Assembly: GCA_963669285.2 (NCBI GenBank)
Contig: CAXXSI010000023.1
Coordinates: 62,001 to 126,000 of the forward strand
Direction: 5' to 3'
DNA length: 64,000 nucleotides
Source of the DNA: JAWKWH01 sp963669285
Lineage (GTDB): Bacteria; Pseudomonadota; Alphaproteobacteria; Rhizobiales; Rhizobiaceae
Under the pieces are notes generated by a model. The model saw nothing but the letters and a program-made list of their open reading frames with translations, did not search any database and had not been told where the DNA came from. The translations under genes were made by a program, and so were the position numbers. Positions 38,829 through 47,946 of the stretch are shown in pieces (the stretch's first letter is position 1; each line of letters begins with the position of its first letter).

Positions 38829-38989
38829 TTCATCACTCCCGGAGCGAACTCCCGTTGTTTGGCGCAGCACATCGCAGACGCGTCCTGAAACGGCAGGCCG
38901 GAGCCAGCCGTCGAGCGATCGAATAGTGGTCAACCGCTCTTCTGATCTAACGGCGACGGCGATCCGTAATCAATGCCAATGGAGAAATT

Positions 38990-40036
38990 ATGCGCTGGAA
39001 CAATCACAACAATTATCTGATGATGGGCGGAAATTCCGGGAGAGAAAGATTGCGTATTCTAATTATCGGCGGCGCGGGTATGGTCGGCCAAAAACTGGCG
39101 AACCTATTGGTCGCGGACACCGATTGGTCGTCGAAAATCGATGAACTCGTCTTGTTCGATATTGCAGAGGCGGCAATTCCCGCTGCCGGCTTCGACATCC
39201 GAGCCGTCACCGGCGATTTTGCGGAAGAAACGACATGCGTCCAGTTGGCGGCACAGCGCCCGGATCTGGTGTTTCATCTGGCGGCGATCGTTTCGGGCGA
39301 TGCGGAAAAGAATTTCGACCGCGGCTGGGACATCAACGCACACGGATCCTGGCGCCTGTTGGAAGCGCTGCGCAGCCAGCACCTGGAAAGCGGCGGTACA
39401 TATGTTCCAAAACTGGTTTTTACCTCCTCGATTGCCGTGTTCGGGCCACCGTTTCCAGAAATGATCGGCGACGACTTTCTGTGCGCGCCGCAAACCTCCT
39501 ACGGTGCGCAAAAGGCGATGACGGAACTGTTGGTCGCCGATTACAGCCGCAAGGGATTTCTCGATGGGGTGTCGATCCGACTGCCGACGATTTGCGTGCG
39601 GCCCGGCAAGGCAAACCTCGCCGCATCTTCGTTCTTCTCGGGCATCATTCGCGAACCTCTCAACGGCAAGGAAGCGCTATTGCCGGTCGCCGACGATGTC
39701 CGTCACTGGCATGCTTCGCCAAGGTCGGCAGCAGGTTTCCTGGTCCACGCCGCGAAACTCGATACCGCCAAACTTGACGGGCGCCTGAGCCTCAACATGC
39801 CCGGTGTTTCGTGCACGGTGGGCGAACAGATCGAAGCGCTCAAATCCGTTGCCGGAAATGATGTTGCCGGGCTGATCCGGCGTGAGCCCGATGACATGAT
39901 CATGAAAATCGTTGGCGGATGGCCGAGGGATTTCGATCCGGCCCGCTCGATCAGCCTTGGTTTCCGGGCTGAAAAAACGTTCAGCGAAATCATCCAGGTT
40001 TACATCGACGAGGACCTGCCGAATGCAGCTGCCTGA
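38990..40036 (+). CDS. denD: NAD-dependent epimerase/dehydratase, DenD-like (D-erythronate dehydrogenase type)
   Basis: An extended SDR of up to 348 residues. The NAD motif is ILIIGGAGMVGQKL; the catalytic region has FTSSIAVFG and the YxxxK in SYGAQKAMTELL; DGVSIRLPTICVRPGKANLA is a DenD signature. DenD enzymes oxidise D-erythronate and related four-carbon acids. The ATG at 38990 has GGAG six bases upstream; an alternative TTG at 39050 would remove a 20-residue Asn-rich extension and start at the usual family position. It is divergent from the dehydrogenase/dehydratase/SDR operon. Confidence 0.8.
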   Translation: MRWNNHNNYLMMGGNSGRERLRILIIGGAGMVGQKLANLLVADTDWSSKIDELVLFDIAEAAIPAAGFDIRAVTGDFAEETTCVQLAAQRPDLVFHLAAIVSGDAEKNFDRGWDINAHGSWRLLEALRSQHLESGGTYVPKLVFTSSIAVFGPPFPEMIGDDFLCAPQTSYGAQKAMTELLVADYSRKGFLDGVSIRLPTICVRPGKANLAASSFFSGIIREPLNGKEALLPVADDVRHWHASPRSAAGFLVHAAKLDTAKLDGRLSLNMPGVSCTVGEQIEALKSVAGNDVAGLIRREPDDMIMKIVGGWPRDFDPARSISLGFRAEKTFSEIIQVYIDEDLPNAAA

Positions 40037-40051
40037 ACTGCTGCGATCGGT

Positions 40052-40753
40052 TTACTCAGCCGCGTCGACGAACGGTTCTTCGAGATTCTTCATCAGGTGA
40101 ATCCTGATCTTCTCGGCGCAAAGATCCGGATCACGCGCAAGCGCAGCCTTCAATATGGCTTCGTGTTCGGCAATCGCACGTTCACGAAACCCATAATCTG
40201 TGAGCAGAGTTAGAAGATGCAATCGAAACCGGTCGTAGACACTACGGTGCATCTCCTTGAGCAGGTTTGATCCACAGGCGGAAATAAGGTTCTGATGGAA
40301 TTCCCATTCAGCCGCGCACCATACCTCGATGTTGGTCTTGATCTGACCCGTGGTACGCAGCTTGTGTTCGATATGTCGAAGCTTGTGGTGCGCCGCGGTT
40401 AATCCCGCTTCCCAATTGATGTCGCCATTGGCAATCGAGCGCGCCGCTCCTTCACTTTCCAGCATGATCCTGATTTCTGCGACTTCGCGCAGGTCATCGC
40501 GCGTGACGTGCGGAACCCTAAATCCCTTTTGATCAACGAAATCCACCAGCCCGTCGCAGGAAAGCCGAAACAGCACTTCGCGAATGGTGCTGGCGGAGCA
40601 ACCATAGTGTTCTCGCAGCACTTCAGACCGCAGCCTTTCGCCGGCCTTGAAGCGACCAACAACCAGACGCGAACGCATATCCTCATACACACTTGCGGAT
40701 GTTGACTGCTGTTTGTCCGGTTCCAACTCGATGCCCATCCAATTTCCCGACAA
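40052..40753 (-). CDS. GntR/FCD-family transcriptional regulator
   Basis: A 233-residue regulator. The N-terminal winged helix reads VYEDMRSRLVVGRFKAGERL to CSASTIREVLFRLSCDGLV. The C-terminal all-helical FCD domain contains AEIRIMLESEGAARS and EWEFHQNLISACGSNLL with the ligand-binding His and Asp positions. It sits between denD and the TRAP operon and is transcribed away from the latter. FCD regulators of this kind usually repress the catabolic operon they adjoin and respond to its substrate; the 16-bp palindrome at 40796-40811 is a likely operator. Confidence 0.9.
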   Translation of the reverse strand: MSGNWMGIELEPDKQQSTSASVYEDMRSRLVVGRFKAGERLRSEVLREHYGCSASTIREVLFRLSCDGLVDFVDQKGFRVPHVTRDDLREVAEIRIMLESEGAARSIANGDINWEAGLTAAHHKLRHIEHKLRTTGQIKTNIEVWCAAEWEFHQNLISACGSNLLKEMHRSVYDRFRLHLLTLLTDYGFRERAIAEHEAILKAALARDPDLCAEKIRIHLMKNLEEPFVDAAE

Positions 40754-40795
40754 ATATAAAATTCACGCAAATCTCGAAAAAAGTAAAGATCCACG

Positions 40796-40811
40796 AAATT
40801 TCCGGAAATTT
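40796..40811. promoter_or_regulatory. candidate operator: perfect 16-bp palindrome
   Basis: AAATTTCCGGAAATTT is a perfect palindrome in the 160-bp gap between the GntR gene and dctP. It is 42 bp from the GntR start and about 100 bp from the dctP start, where a regulator could control both. GntR-FCD sites are often short palindromes, but this sequence differs from the usual family core. Binding is inferred from position only. Confidence 0.5.
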
Positions 40812-40913
40812 TAATTAGCACTTGTGACGACGCTATTGCGACGCTAACGTTGCGTTCCGCGGGCCTTGCACGACGGAGCCCGTAAGGAGGAGTAGCATCT
40901 GGGAGGAAGTTGA

Positions 40914-41927
40914 ATGAAACTCGTAACCAAAGTACTGGCAGCCGGAGCCGTTGCCGGTCTTATGTCGTCGGCGGCATTCGCCGAAACCGTCAATCTGCGT
41001 ATTCAGACACACTTTGCGCAGGAATCCCCATCGGGACAGCTCGCCGCGCGTTACGTCGACAATGTTTCGACAATGTCAGGCGGCGAAATCCAGATTGAAA
41101 TGTTCTATGCATCTTCGGTTGTGAAGTCGGCTGAAACGTTCGATGCCGCTGCAACGGGCGTCCTCGATTGCGATATGACCGGTGGCGCCTATCAAACCGG
41201 CAAGAATCCCGCCTTCCAGTTTGTTGGCGATATCATGGGCGGCTATGACACGCCTTATCAGCAACTCTCCTGGCTTTATCTCGGCGGCGGTCTTGATGCA
41301 GCACAGGCGCTTTACAACAAGTACGACATGCAGCTTGTTGGCTGGTGGGTGCCCGGTCCTGAATCGCTGTCATCATCCAAGCCCATCCGCAATGCCGATG
41401 ACTTCAAGAACTGGAAGTTCCGTTCACCGCCCGGCCTTGAAACCAAGATTTTCGAGAAGCTGGGCGCTTCGCCGATCGTGATGGATTTCACCGAAGTGTT
41501 CACCGCACTTGAATCGGGCATCATCGACGGCGCCGACGCGACCAACCTGGCCGGCAACAAGAGCCTCGGCCTTTATGATCTTGTGAAGCATGCGACCTAT
41601 CCAGGCTTCCACTCGATGCCGTCGGACCATCTGGCTTGCAACAAGGCAGTATGGGACGGCCTTTCCGAGCAGCACCGCCGCATCATGTCGGTTTCCATGC
41701 AGGCTCTGGCGCTGGAAACGGCGATGACGTTCGGCAAGAAGAACACCGAGGCGGCAGCGGAACTAAGCGCCGCGGGCATCACGCTTCACGATTGGTCGGC
41801 TGAAGACCGCTCCAAGTTCCGCGCAGCCGCACAGGCGGCATGGCCGGATTTTGCCACCACACCGGAAGCCAAGGCGCTGGTGGAAAGCCACACGAACTAT
41901 CTGAAACAACTCGGCCTGGTTAAGTAG
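40914..41927 (+). CDS. dctP: TRAP transporter substrate-binding protein DctP
   Basis: The periplasmic solute receptor of the TRAP system, 337 residues, start ATG at 40914 behind GGGAGGAAG. The signal peptide is MKLVTKVLAAGAVAGLMSSA to AFAE. The TRAP-binding signatures are visible: RIQTHFAQESPSGQLAARYV and NWKFRSPPGLETKIFEKLGA, with the conserved Arg that binds the carboxylate. The family takes up C4 and sugar acids. It is followed by an intrinsic terminator-like hairpin and then dctQ and dctM, giving a complete transporter. Confidence 0.92.
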   Translation: MKLVTKVLAAGAVAGLMSSAAFAETVNLRIQTHFAQESPSGQLAARYVDNVSTMSGGEIQIEMFYASSVVKSAETFDAAATGVLDCDMTGGAYQTGKNPAFQFVGDIMGGYDTPYQQLSWLYLGGGLDAAQALYNKYDMQLVGWWVPGPESLSSSKPIRNADDFKNWKFRSPPGLETKIFEKLGASPIVMDFTEVFTALESGIIDGADATNLAGNKSLGLYDLVKHATYPGFHSMPSDHLACNKAVWDGLSEQHRRIMSVSMQALALETAMTFGKKNTEAAAELSAAGITLHDWSAEDRSKFRAAAQAAWPDFATTPEAKALVESHTNYLKQLGLVK

Positions 41928-41955
41928 GACTGCACTGGGTTTATGCAATTGAGAT

Positions 41956-41978
41956 GGGGGACTGAGCGTCCCCCTTTT
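41956..41978 (+). terminator. intrinsic terminator/attenuator between dctP and dctQ
   Basis: A perfect 7-bp stem GGGGGAC / GTCCCCC with a five-base loop is followed by TTTT, 29 bp after the dctP stop. In a TRAP operon such a hairpin would let dctP be made in excess over the membrane genes, or stabilise its 3' end. Confidence 0.8.
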
Positions 41979-42123
41979 CAACTAAGGCTGTGTTGATCAA
42001 TTCGGCAATTGCACTGGACGGACGCAATGCGCTTACGCATTATGCCGAACAACCGCCAGCGAAATAGGCGAGACCGGACATTGGCAGCGACAGTCTGCAC
42101 CAATTAAGGGGGAGGAATGACCG

Positions 42124-42927
42124 ATGGTCGAGCATGAACACACAGGACCTGTGGACACGCTCACCTGGAGTTTCAGCCGCGTTGCAATGTGGGCGCCGGC
42201 ACTGATCGTGGTGATCATCTTCTATGAAGTGATTATGCGCTACATCTTCCTTGCGCCCACTTATTGGGTCAACGAGATGTCATTGTGGATCGGCGGAATG
42301 ATCTATGTCACCGCCGGTCTTTACTCGATGCAGCAGCGCAGTCACATCCGCATTTTCGTGCTCTACGACTTGGCGCCTAAATGGCTTCGCCGGGTATTCG
42401 ATATTCTGTCGGCGCTTTGCGTGTCAATCTTTGCGATCGCGGTCGTTTGGGGCGGTTTCGGCGAGGCGGTTTCGAGGTTCTGGCGCTGGGAACTCTACGG
42501 CACGGTGTTCGACCCGCCCATACCGGCGGTCAACAAACCACTGGTTCTCATCACGCTTGTTCTGCTCGCACTTCAGGCCGTTTCAAACCTGGTGCGGGAC
42601 TGGCCGGCCAATCCGATCGTGCGCAAGATATTTGACATATTGTCGGCGATCAGCCTGATCGCGTTGATGGCGATGGCGCTCCCGGTTCTTATCGATACCG
42701 GTGAAACCGGGCCGGAAACCCCGATAGGGTGGCGCATCGGCTTCGGGATTACGATGGCCGCGGCAACCGCCGTGCTTGTGCGCAGTCTCATTCGGGATTT
42801 CAATGTGACGCCGACGCCGGTGGTCGAAAGCCATGATCCGACCGAAGAGATGGATTTGCCCGACGAAGTGCTGACCGGCGCTCCACCACCCGTGGACGAG
42901 GCATCCGGCAAGATTTCCGACCGGTAG
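42124..42927 (+). CDS. dctQ: TRAP transporter small membrane subunit DctQ
   Basis: A 267-residue small TRAP subunit; longer than usual because of an extra hydrophilic end. It has the expected helices ALIVVIIFYEVIMRYIFL, MSLWIGGMIYVTAGLYSM, and VSIFAIAVVWGGFGEAV plus a further pair, and the short conserved segment QQRSHIRIFVLYDLAP. The C-terminal 60 residues are acidic (TEEMDLPDEVLTG). It is 12 bp from dctM and pairs with it. Confidence 0.9.
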   Translation: MVEHEHTGPVDTLTWSFSRVAMWAPALIVVIIFYEVIMRYIFLAPTYWVNEMSLWIGGMIYVTAGLYSMQQRSHIRIFVLYDLAPKWLRRVFDILSALCVSIFAIAVVWGGFGEAVSRFWRWELYGTVFDPPIPAVNKPLVLITLVLLALQAVSNLVRDWPANPIVRKIFDILSAISLIALMAMALPVLIDTGETGPETPIGWRIGFGITMAAATAVLVRSLIRDFNVTPTPVVESHDPTEEMDLPDEVLTGAPPPVDEASGKISDR

Positions 42928-42938
42928 GGACAACGATC

Positions 42939-44579
42939 ATGGATGTAGGCACAATTTCCCTGATCCTGCTTTTCGGCATGCTGTTCCTGCTGGCGATAGG
43001 TATGCCGCTTGGCTTTGCCTCCGGATTTCTCGCCGTTGTCGTCCTGGTGTTGAAATTCGAGCCGACATTGATCACCGATCCATTCGTCCACGGCTGGAAC
43101 TTTGACGCCTGGAAGGCCGGCGAAGGCGTGCTCACGCGGCGATTTGGCGCCGGGCCGCTGAATATCCTCGCCCAGCGAATGTACGGCATCATGATCAACT
43201 ATGTGCTGATTTCCGTGCCGCTGTTCATTTTCATGGCAACCCTGCTGGAACGGTCAGGCATCGCCAGGGACATGTACTCGTCTCTATCGATGTGGATGAA
43301 TCGACTGCGCGGCGGCATTGCCGTTGTCACCGCGCTGATGGCGATCGTCATGGCGGCGATGTCGGGCATCATTGGCGGCGAGGTCGTGCTGCTCGGCCTG
43401 ATCGCGCTGCCGCAGATGTTGCGCCTCGGCTACAACCAGAACCTGGCGATCGGCACCATCTGTGCTTCCGGTTCGCTGGGAACTATGATCCCGCCGTCGA
43501 TCGTACTGATCTTTTATGGGCTGATCACCGAGACATCCATTCACGCGCTGTTTCAGGCAGCGTTCCTGCCGGGTTTCATGCTGGCCGGGTGTTACATCCT
43601 GTACATCCTCATTCGGACCCGGTTGCAGCCGGAACTTGCGCCACTGCCGGAGCCGCGCGAGGAAGACATGACAGGCCAGGAAAAGGCACGCTACGGCTCA
43701 ACGCTGCTTGCCGAGATCCTGTGTTTCATTTCTTCCGTGATCGTTCTCAGATATATTTTTATCCATACCCTCGGAACCATCGAGGAAGACACATGGTTCC
43801 AGTCGAGCTGGAATCTTTATGTGTTCGGTGCTCTGGCAATCGCCACCGCCGGGTGGATCTGGTTCGGAGTTGGCAAGGAGGTCGCGCTGGAGGCCTGGCG
43901 GCGCGGCAAGGGCCTGATCCAACCGCTTGGTATCGTCGTTGTCGTGCTCGGATCGATCTATGGCGGTATTACCGGAATCACCGAAGCCGCGGCGATGGGA
44001 TCAATTGCGGTTCTGTTTCTGATTTGGCTGCGCGGCGAGTTCTCGCTCAATCTGTTGCGTGAAGCATCCATGCGCACGTTCAAGTCGACCGGAACGATCA
44101 TCTGGGTCACGTTTGGCGCAACCGCGCTGGCCGGTGCGTATACGATTGCCGGAGGCCCAACCTATGTCGCCAATCTCATCGTTGGCTATGACTTGCCGAC
44201 CATGGGCGTCATCCTGGTCATGATGATCGTTTTCCTGTTCCTCGGCGCCTTCATGGACTGGACCGGCATCGTTCTGCTGGTCATGCCGGTGTTCCTGCCG
44301 ATTGTTTTAAAACTGCCGATGGAAGAGTTCGGCATTACCGGCGGACTGAGCAGTGCAACAATGGTTCAGGTGTGGTTCGGGATACTATTCTGCGTCAACA
44401 TGCAGGTGAGTTTCCTGTCGCCGCCATTCGGGCCGGCGGCATTCTATCTGAAGTCGGTGGCACCGCCGCACATCACCCTGCCCGACATTTTCCGCGGATT
44501 CCTGCCGTTTATCGGCATGCAACTGCTCATCCTGTTCTTGATCCTGCTGGTGCCGCAGATCACCACGGTGTTCTTGTGA
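42939..44579 (+). CDS. dctM: TRAP transporter large permease DctM
   Basis: The 12-14-helix large subunit, 546 residues, that uses a sodium gradient to move the ligand released by DctP. It shows the family's early segment LFLLAIGMPLGFASGFLAVV, the middle GTICASGSLGTMIPPSIVLI and the late LFLGAFMDWTGIVLLVMPVF. The gene ends 7 bp before the first oxygenase gene, so transport and catabolism are one transcript. The length is longer than E. coli-type DctM, as in marine TRAP systems. Confidence 0.93.
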   Translation: MDVGTISLILLFGMLFLLAIGMPLGFASGFLAVVVLVLKFEPTLITDPFVHGWNFDAWKAGEGVLTRRFGAGPLNILAQRMYGIMINYVLISVPLFIFMATLLERSGIARDMYSSLSMWMNRLRGGIAVVTALMAIVMAAMSGIIGGEVVLLGLIALPQMLRLGYNQNLAIGTICASGSLGTMIPPSIVLIFYGLITETSIHALFQAAFLPGFMLAGCYILYILIRTRLQPELAPLPEPREEDMTGQEKARYGSTLLAEILCFISSVIVLRYIFIHTLGTIEEDTWFQSSWNLYVFGALAIATAGWIWFGVGKEVALEAWRRGKGLIQPLGIVVVVLGSIYGGITGITEAAAMGSIAVLFLIWLRGEFSLNLLREASMRTFKSTGTIIWVTFGATALAGAYTIAGGPTYVANLIVGYDLPTMGVILVMMIVFLFLGAFMDWTGIVLLVMPVFLPIVLKLPMEEFGITGGLSSATMVQVWFGILFCVNMQVSFLSPPFGPAAFYLKSVAPPHITLPDIFRGFLPFIGMQLLILFLILLVPQITTVFL

Positions 44580-44586
44580 GGCACCC

Positions 44587-45540
44587 ATGCTGACCGGCGA
44601 ACAACTCGGCTTTTTCGAAGACAATGGCTATCTGATCGTCGAGGACGTGCTGGATCAGGAAAACGTCATCGATCCCGTAAGGCGCGAATATACCGTATTG
44701 CTGGACGGTCTATACGATAACTGGTTCCGGCAGGGCCTATTGAACGTCCCGCCGGACGGGCTTGATTTCCACGACAAGCTGTCAGCGGCATACACGGCCG
44801 GGTGCGACTGGTTTCAACCAATGGATATCTCGCTGCCGGGCGACCGGATCGAAGCCGATACGCCGATGCATTTCGGTCCGGCGGTGTTTGATCTGCTGAC
44901 CAATCCGCGATTGCTCGATCTTGTCGAGGACCTGATCGGACCTGAGATCACATCCAATCCGATCCAGCATGTACGCATCAAACCGCCTTCAAACGAATTG
45001 CACGATGACGAGGTCCGGGCGCACATCACGGCCACGGCTTGGCACCAGGATCGCGGGGTCGGGCACGCCGAAGCGGATACAACGACGATGGTGACCGTCT
45101 GGTGCGCCATATCCGACGCAACGGTCGAGAACGGGTGCCTGCAAGCCATCCCCAGGGCCCACAAAAGCGGCATGCTGCCCCACTGCCCCAAGGTGCAGAC
45201 CGAGATTGCGGAGGGCTATGTTGATGTGAACAAGGCCGTGCCGCTGCCGGTCAAAAGCGGCGGAGTTGTAATCCTGCACCCGCTGACGCCGCACGCCTCG
45301 CTGGTCAATCGCACGAAAGGCTTCCGCTGGTCATTCGACATACGCTATAACCGAACCGGTCAGGCGACCGGGCGCTCGCATTTTCCAGAATTCATAGCCC
45401 GCAGCCGGACCAACCCTGCTGCGGAATTGGACGACTGGCGGGTCTGGAAGTCGATGTGGGAGGACGCCCGAGCCAAGGCGGCCGGCGCCCCGCACATTCC
45501 GATCCATCGGTGGAAAGCCGGAGCACCGGCTTGTGCATAG
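44587..45540 (+). CDS. phytanoyl-CoA dioxygenase (PhyH) family oxygenase 1
   Basis: A 317-residue Fe(II)/2-oxoglutarate oxygenase. The iron pair is H153 and D155 in AWHQDRG; the distal His is in LHPLTPHASLVNRT. The start region TGEQLGFFEDNGYLIVEDVL is typical of PhyH enzymes. These enzymes hydroxylate or demethylate small molecules (for example ectoine or 2-aminoethylphosphonate relatives). It lies directly after dctM and before the UxaA-type gene, so its substrate is probably the transported acid or a derivative; that is inference. Confidence 0.85.
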   Translation: MLTGEQLGFFEDNGYLIVEDVLDQENVIDPVRREYTVLLDGLYDNWFRQGLLNVPPDGLDFHDKLSAAYTAGCDWFQPMDISLPGDRIEADTPMHFGPAVFDLLTNPRLLDLVEDLIGPEITSNPIQHVRIKPPSNELHDDEVRAHITATAWHQDRGVGHAEADTTTMVTVWCAISDATVENGCLQAIPRAHKSGMLPHCPKVQTEIAEGYVDVNKAVPLPVKSGGVVILHPLTPHASLVNRTKGFRWSFDIRYNRTGQATGRSHFPEFIARSRTNPAAELDDWRVWKSMWEDARAKAAGAPHIPIHRWKAGAPACA

Positions 45541-45552
45541 GAAACAGACCCG

Positions 45553-47064
45553 ATGAGCAATGCGGTTCGCCTGGACCCGTCCGATAATGTGGTTACCGCA
45601 ATCCGCGCCCTGGAAATGGGCATGGATGTTGAAGATACGAAGACCAACGGGCTGATACCGCGCGGTCACAAGGTGGCGACCATGGCCATCGGAACCGGGG
45701 AGCCGATACGCAAATACGCACAGATCATCGGCTACGCATCAACCGACATCCGGCCCGGCGACCACGTCCACACCCACAATGTGGCGTTTCGCAATACCAA
45801 CGCCGATTACGAGTTTGCGACCGATTTGCGGCCCGCCGCCATGGTTCCCGATGCGAAACGCGATACCTTCATGGGGTATCGACGTGCCAACGGCGCCGTC
45901 GGTACGCGCAACTACATCGCCATCATCACATCGGTAAATTGCTCGGCGACCGCCGCGCGTAAGATCGCCGCGGCATTCGGCCCGGAGGAGATGGCGCAAT
46001 ATCCCAATGTCGACGGCGTGGCCGCCTTCGTGCACGGAACCGGCTGCGGCATGGCGGGAGCGGGTGAAGGCTTCGACGCGTTGCAGCGGATCATGTGGGG
46101 CTATGCGCGCCACGCCAACCATGCAGGGGTGGTGATGGTGGGGCTGGGCTGCGAGATGAACCAGATCGACTGGCTGCTGGAAGCCCATGGCATCCAAAAA
46201 GGACCGCTGTTTCAGGCGATGAATATCCAGGATGTTGCCGGGCTAGCAAAGACGGTGGAGCTCGGCATCGAAAAGGTGCGCGCCATGCTGCCGCTGGCCA
46301 ATCAGGCCAGGCGGGAGCCGTGCCCTGCTTCGGAACTGATGGTCGGGTTGCAGTGCGGCGGCTCAGACGCCTGGTCGGGAATTACCGCCAATCCGGCACT
46401 TGGTTATGCATGCGACCTGCTCGTCGCACAGGGCGGAACCGGCGTTTTGGCGGAGACGCCTGAGATTTACGGTGCCGAACATCTGCTGACCCGACGGGCA
46501 ATCGACGAGACGGTCGGCAGGAAGCTGGTGGAGCTCATCGGTTGGTGGGAGGACTATACCCAGCGCAACAAGGGTTCGATGGACAACAATCCATCGCCCG
46601 GCAACAAAAAGGGCGGCCTGACAACCATTCTGGAAAAATCTCTCGGTGCTGCAGCCAAAGGCGGCACGACACCGCTGACCGGTGTCTACAAATACGGCGA
46701 GACGATTACCGACAAGGGCTTCGTATTCATGGATTCACCGGGATACGATCCCGCCTCGGTCACCGGACAGATCGCCAGCGGCTGCAATCTGATAGCCTTT
46801 ACGACCGGGCGCGGCTCTGCATTCGGATCAAAACCGGCACCGTGCATGAAGATCTCGACAAACACCGAAATGTACCGCCGCATGGCCAATGACATGGACC
46901 ACAATGCCGGCTCCATCCTGACCGACGGTAAATCCGTTGAGGAAGCCGGACGCGAGATTTATGATTTTCTGTTGCGGATGGCATCGGGCGAACAATCGAA
47001 GTCGGAGGCCCAGGGCCTTGGCGACTATGAATTCGTTCCCTGGCAAATCGGCGCCACAATGTAG
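45553..47064 (+). CDS. UxaA-type altronate/galactarate dehydratase-family protein
   Basis: A 503-residue UxaA/GarD-family enzyme. The N-terminal 100 residues are the SAF-like UxaA N domain (NGLIPRGHKVATMAIGTGE, GDHVHTHNVAF). The large catalytic domain has GYRRANGAVGTRNYIAIITS, VNCSATAARK, FVHGTGCGMAG and LQCGGSDAWSGITANPALG, with Cys residues in positions typical of the Fe-dependent family. These dehydrate sugar acids to 2-keto-3-deoxy acids. It is full-length, 12 bp after the first PhyH gene and 14 bp before the second. Confidence 0.9.
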   Translation: MSNAVRLDPSDNVVTAIRALEMGMDVEDTKTNGLIPRGHKVATMAIGTGEPIRKYAQIIGYASTDIRPGDHVHTHNVAFRNTNADYEFATDLRPAAMVPDAKRDTFMGYRRANGAVGTRNYIAIITSVNCSATAARKIAAAFGPEEMAQYPNVDGVAAFVHGTGCGMAGAGEGFDALQRIMWGYARHANHAGVVMVGLGCEMNQIDWLLEAHGIQKGPLFQAMNIQDVAGLAKTVELGIEKVRAMLPLANQARREPCPASELMVGLQCGGSDAWSGITANPALGYACDLLVAQGGTGVLAETPEIYGAEHLLTRRAIDETVGRKLVELIGWWEDYTQRNKGSMDNNPSPGNKKGGLTTILEKSLGAAAKGGTTPLTGVYKYGETITDKGFVFMDSPGYDPASVTGQIASGCNLIAFTTGRGSAFGSKPAPCMKISTNTEMYRRMANDMDHNAGSILTDGKSVEEAGREIYDFLLRMASGEQSKSEAQGLGDYEFVPWQIGATM

Positions 47065-47078
47065 AACCGGGCGCAGGA

Positions 47079-47942
47079 ATGGAATTTCTTTCAATCGAGC
47101 AGATCGCGTTCTACCGGGAAAACGGCTACCTGGCGCTGCCTGGCCACCTACCGGCCGGGCTGGTCAAACAGGCCAATGATGAAATCGAGCGGCTGTCCAG
47201 ACATGCAGCCGATATCACCGAGAGTGACGAGCTGATCGATCTGGAGGATAGTCATACACCCGACGACCCGCGGATCCGCCGCATCAAGAGGCCCGACCTG
47301 CAAAGCAAGTTCTTCGATGAGCTGATGCGCAGCGACCGGATACTCGGTCCGGTTCGTGATTTGATCGGGCCGGACATCCGCATGCACACGACAAAGCTCA
47401 ACATGAAAAAGGCCGGCTACGGCGCCGAAGTCAAATGGCATCAGGATTTCGCTTTTTATCCGCACACCAATGATGATGTGCTGGCGGTCGGTATCGTGTT
47501 CGACGACATGGATATGGAAAACGGCCCGCTTCAGGTGTTTCCGGGTACGCACAAAGGACCGATGTTCGACCACCATGTCGACGGTGTGTTTGCGGGCTCG
47601 ATCAACCCGGCAGATACCGGTTTCAAATTGGCCGACGCGGTCTCTCTGACCGGCGTGGCCGGCACGGTTACGATCCACCATGCCCGTATCCTTCACGGTT
47701 CTGCGGTCAACACTTCGGACCGTGACCGCAAGATGCTGTTTTGCGAAATGATGGCCGCCGACGCTTACCCTGTCATGGGTTCGATGACCCGGTTCGACGA
47801 TATTGAGGCCTACGACAAACTGATGCTGTGCGGTTCTTCCACGCTCGAGCCGCGGTTAGCGCCAATCCCAGTCCGGATTCCGCAGCCGCAACCCGAGTTG
47901 AACCGCTCGATCTACGAAATCCAGGCAGGCCGAAAGGAATAG
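47079..47942 (+). CDS. phytanoyl-CoA dioxygenase (PhyH) family oxygenase 2
   Basis: A second PhyH-family enzyme, 287 residues, distinct from the first. The iron-binding pair is H121 and D123 in VKWHQDFAFYP; the distal His is in IHHARILHGSAVN. The Arg that binds 2-oxoglutarate is likely in SDRDRKMLFCEMM. The two oxygenases share the fold but only weak sequence likeness, so they may act on different steps or on different substrate isomers. Confidence 0.85.
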   Translation: MEFLSIEQIAFYRENGYLALPGHLPAGLVKQANDEIERLSRHAADITESDELIDLEDSHTPDDPRIRRIKRPDLQSKFFDELMRSDRILGPVRDLIGPDIRMHTTKLNMKKAGYGAEVKWHQDFAFYPHTNDDVLAVGIVFDDMDMENGPLQVFPGTHKGPMFDHHVDGVFAGSINPADTGFKLADAVSLTGVAGTVTIHHARILHGSAVNTSDRDRKMLFCEMMAADAYPVMGSMTRFDDIEAYDKLMLCGSSTLEPRLAPIPVRIPQPQPELNRSIYEIQAGRKE

Positions 47943-47946
47943 AATT

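Noticed and set aside
42573..43198. Open frames antisense to dctQ and dctM
   Set aside because: They are mirror frames of membrane-protein codons with no ribosome site or homology pattern.
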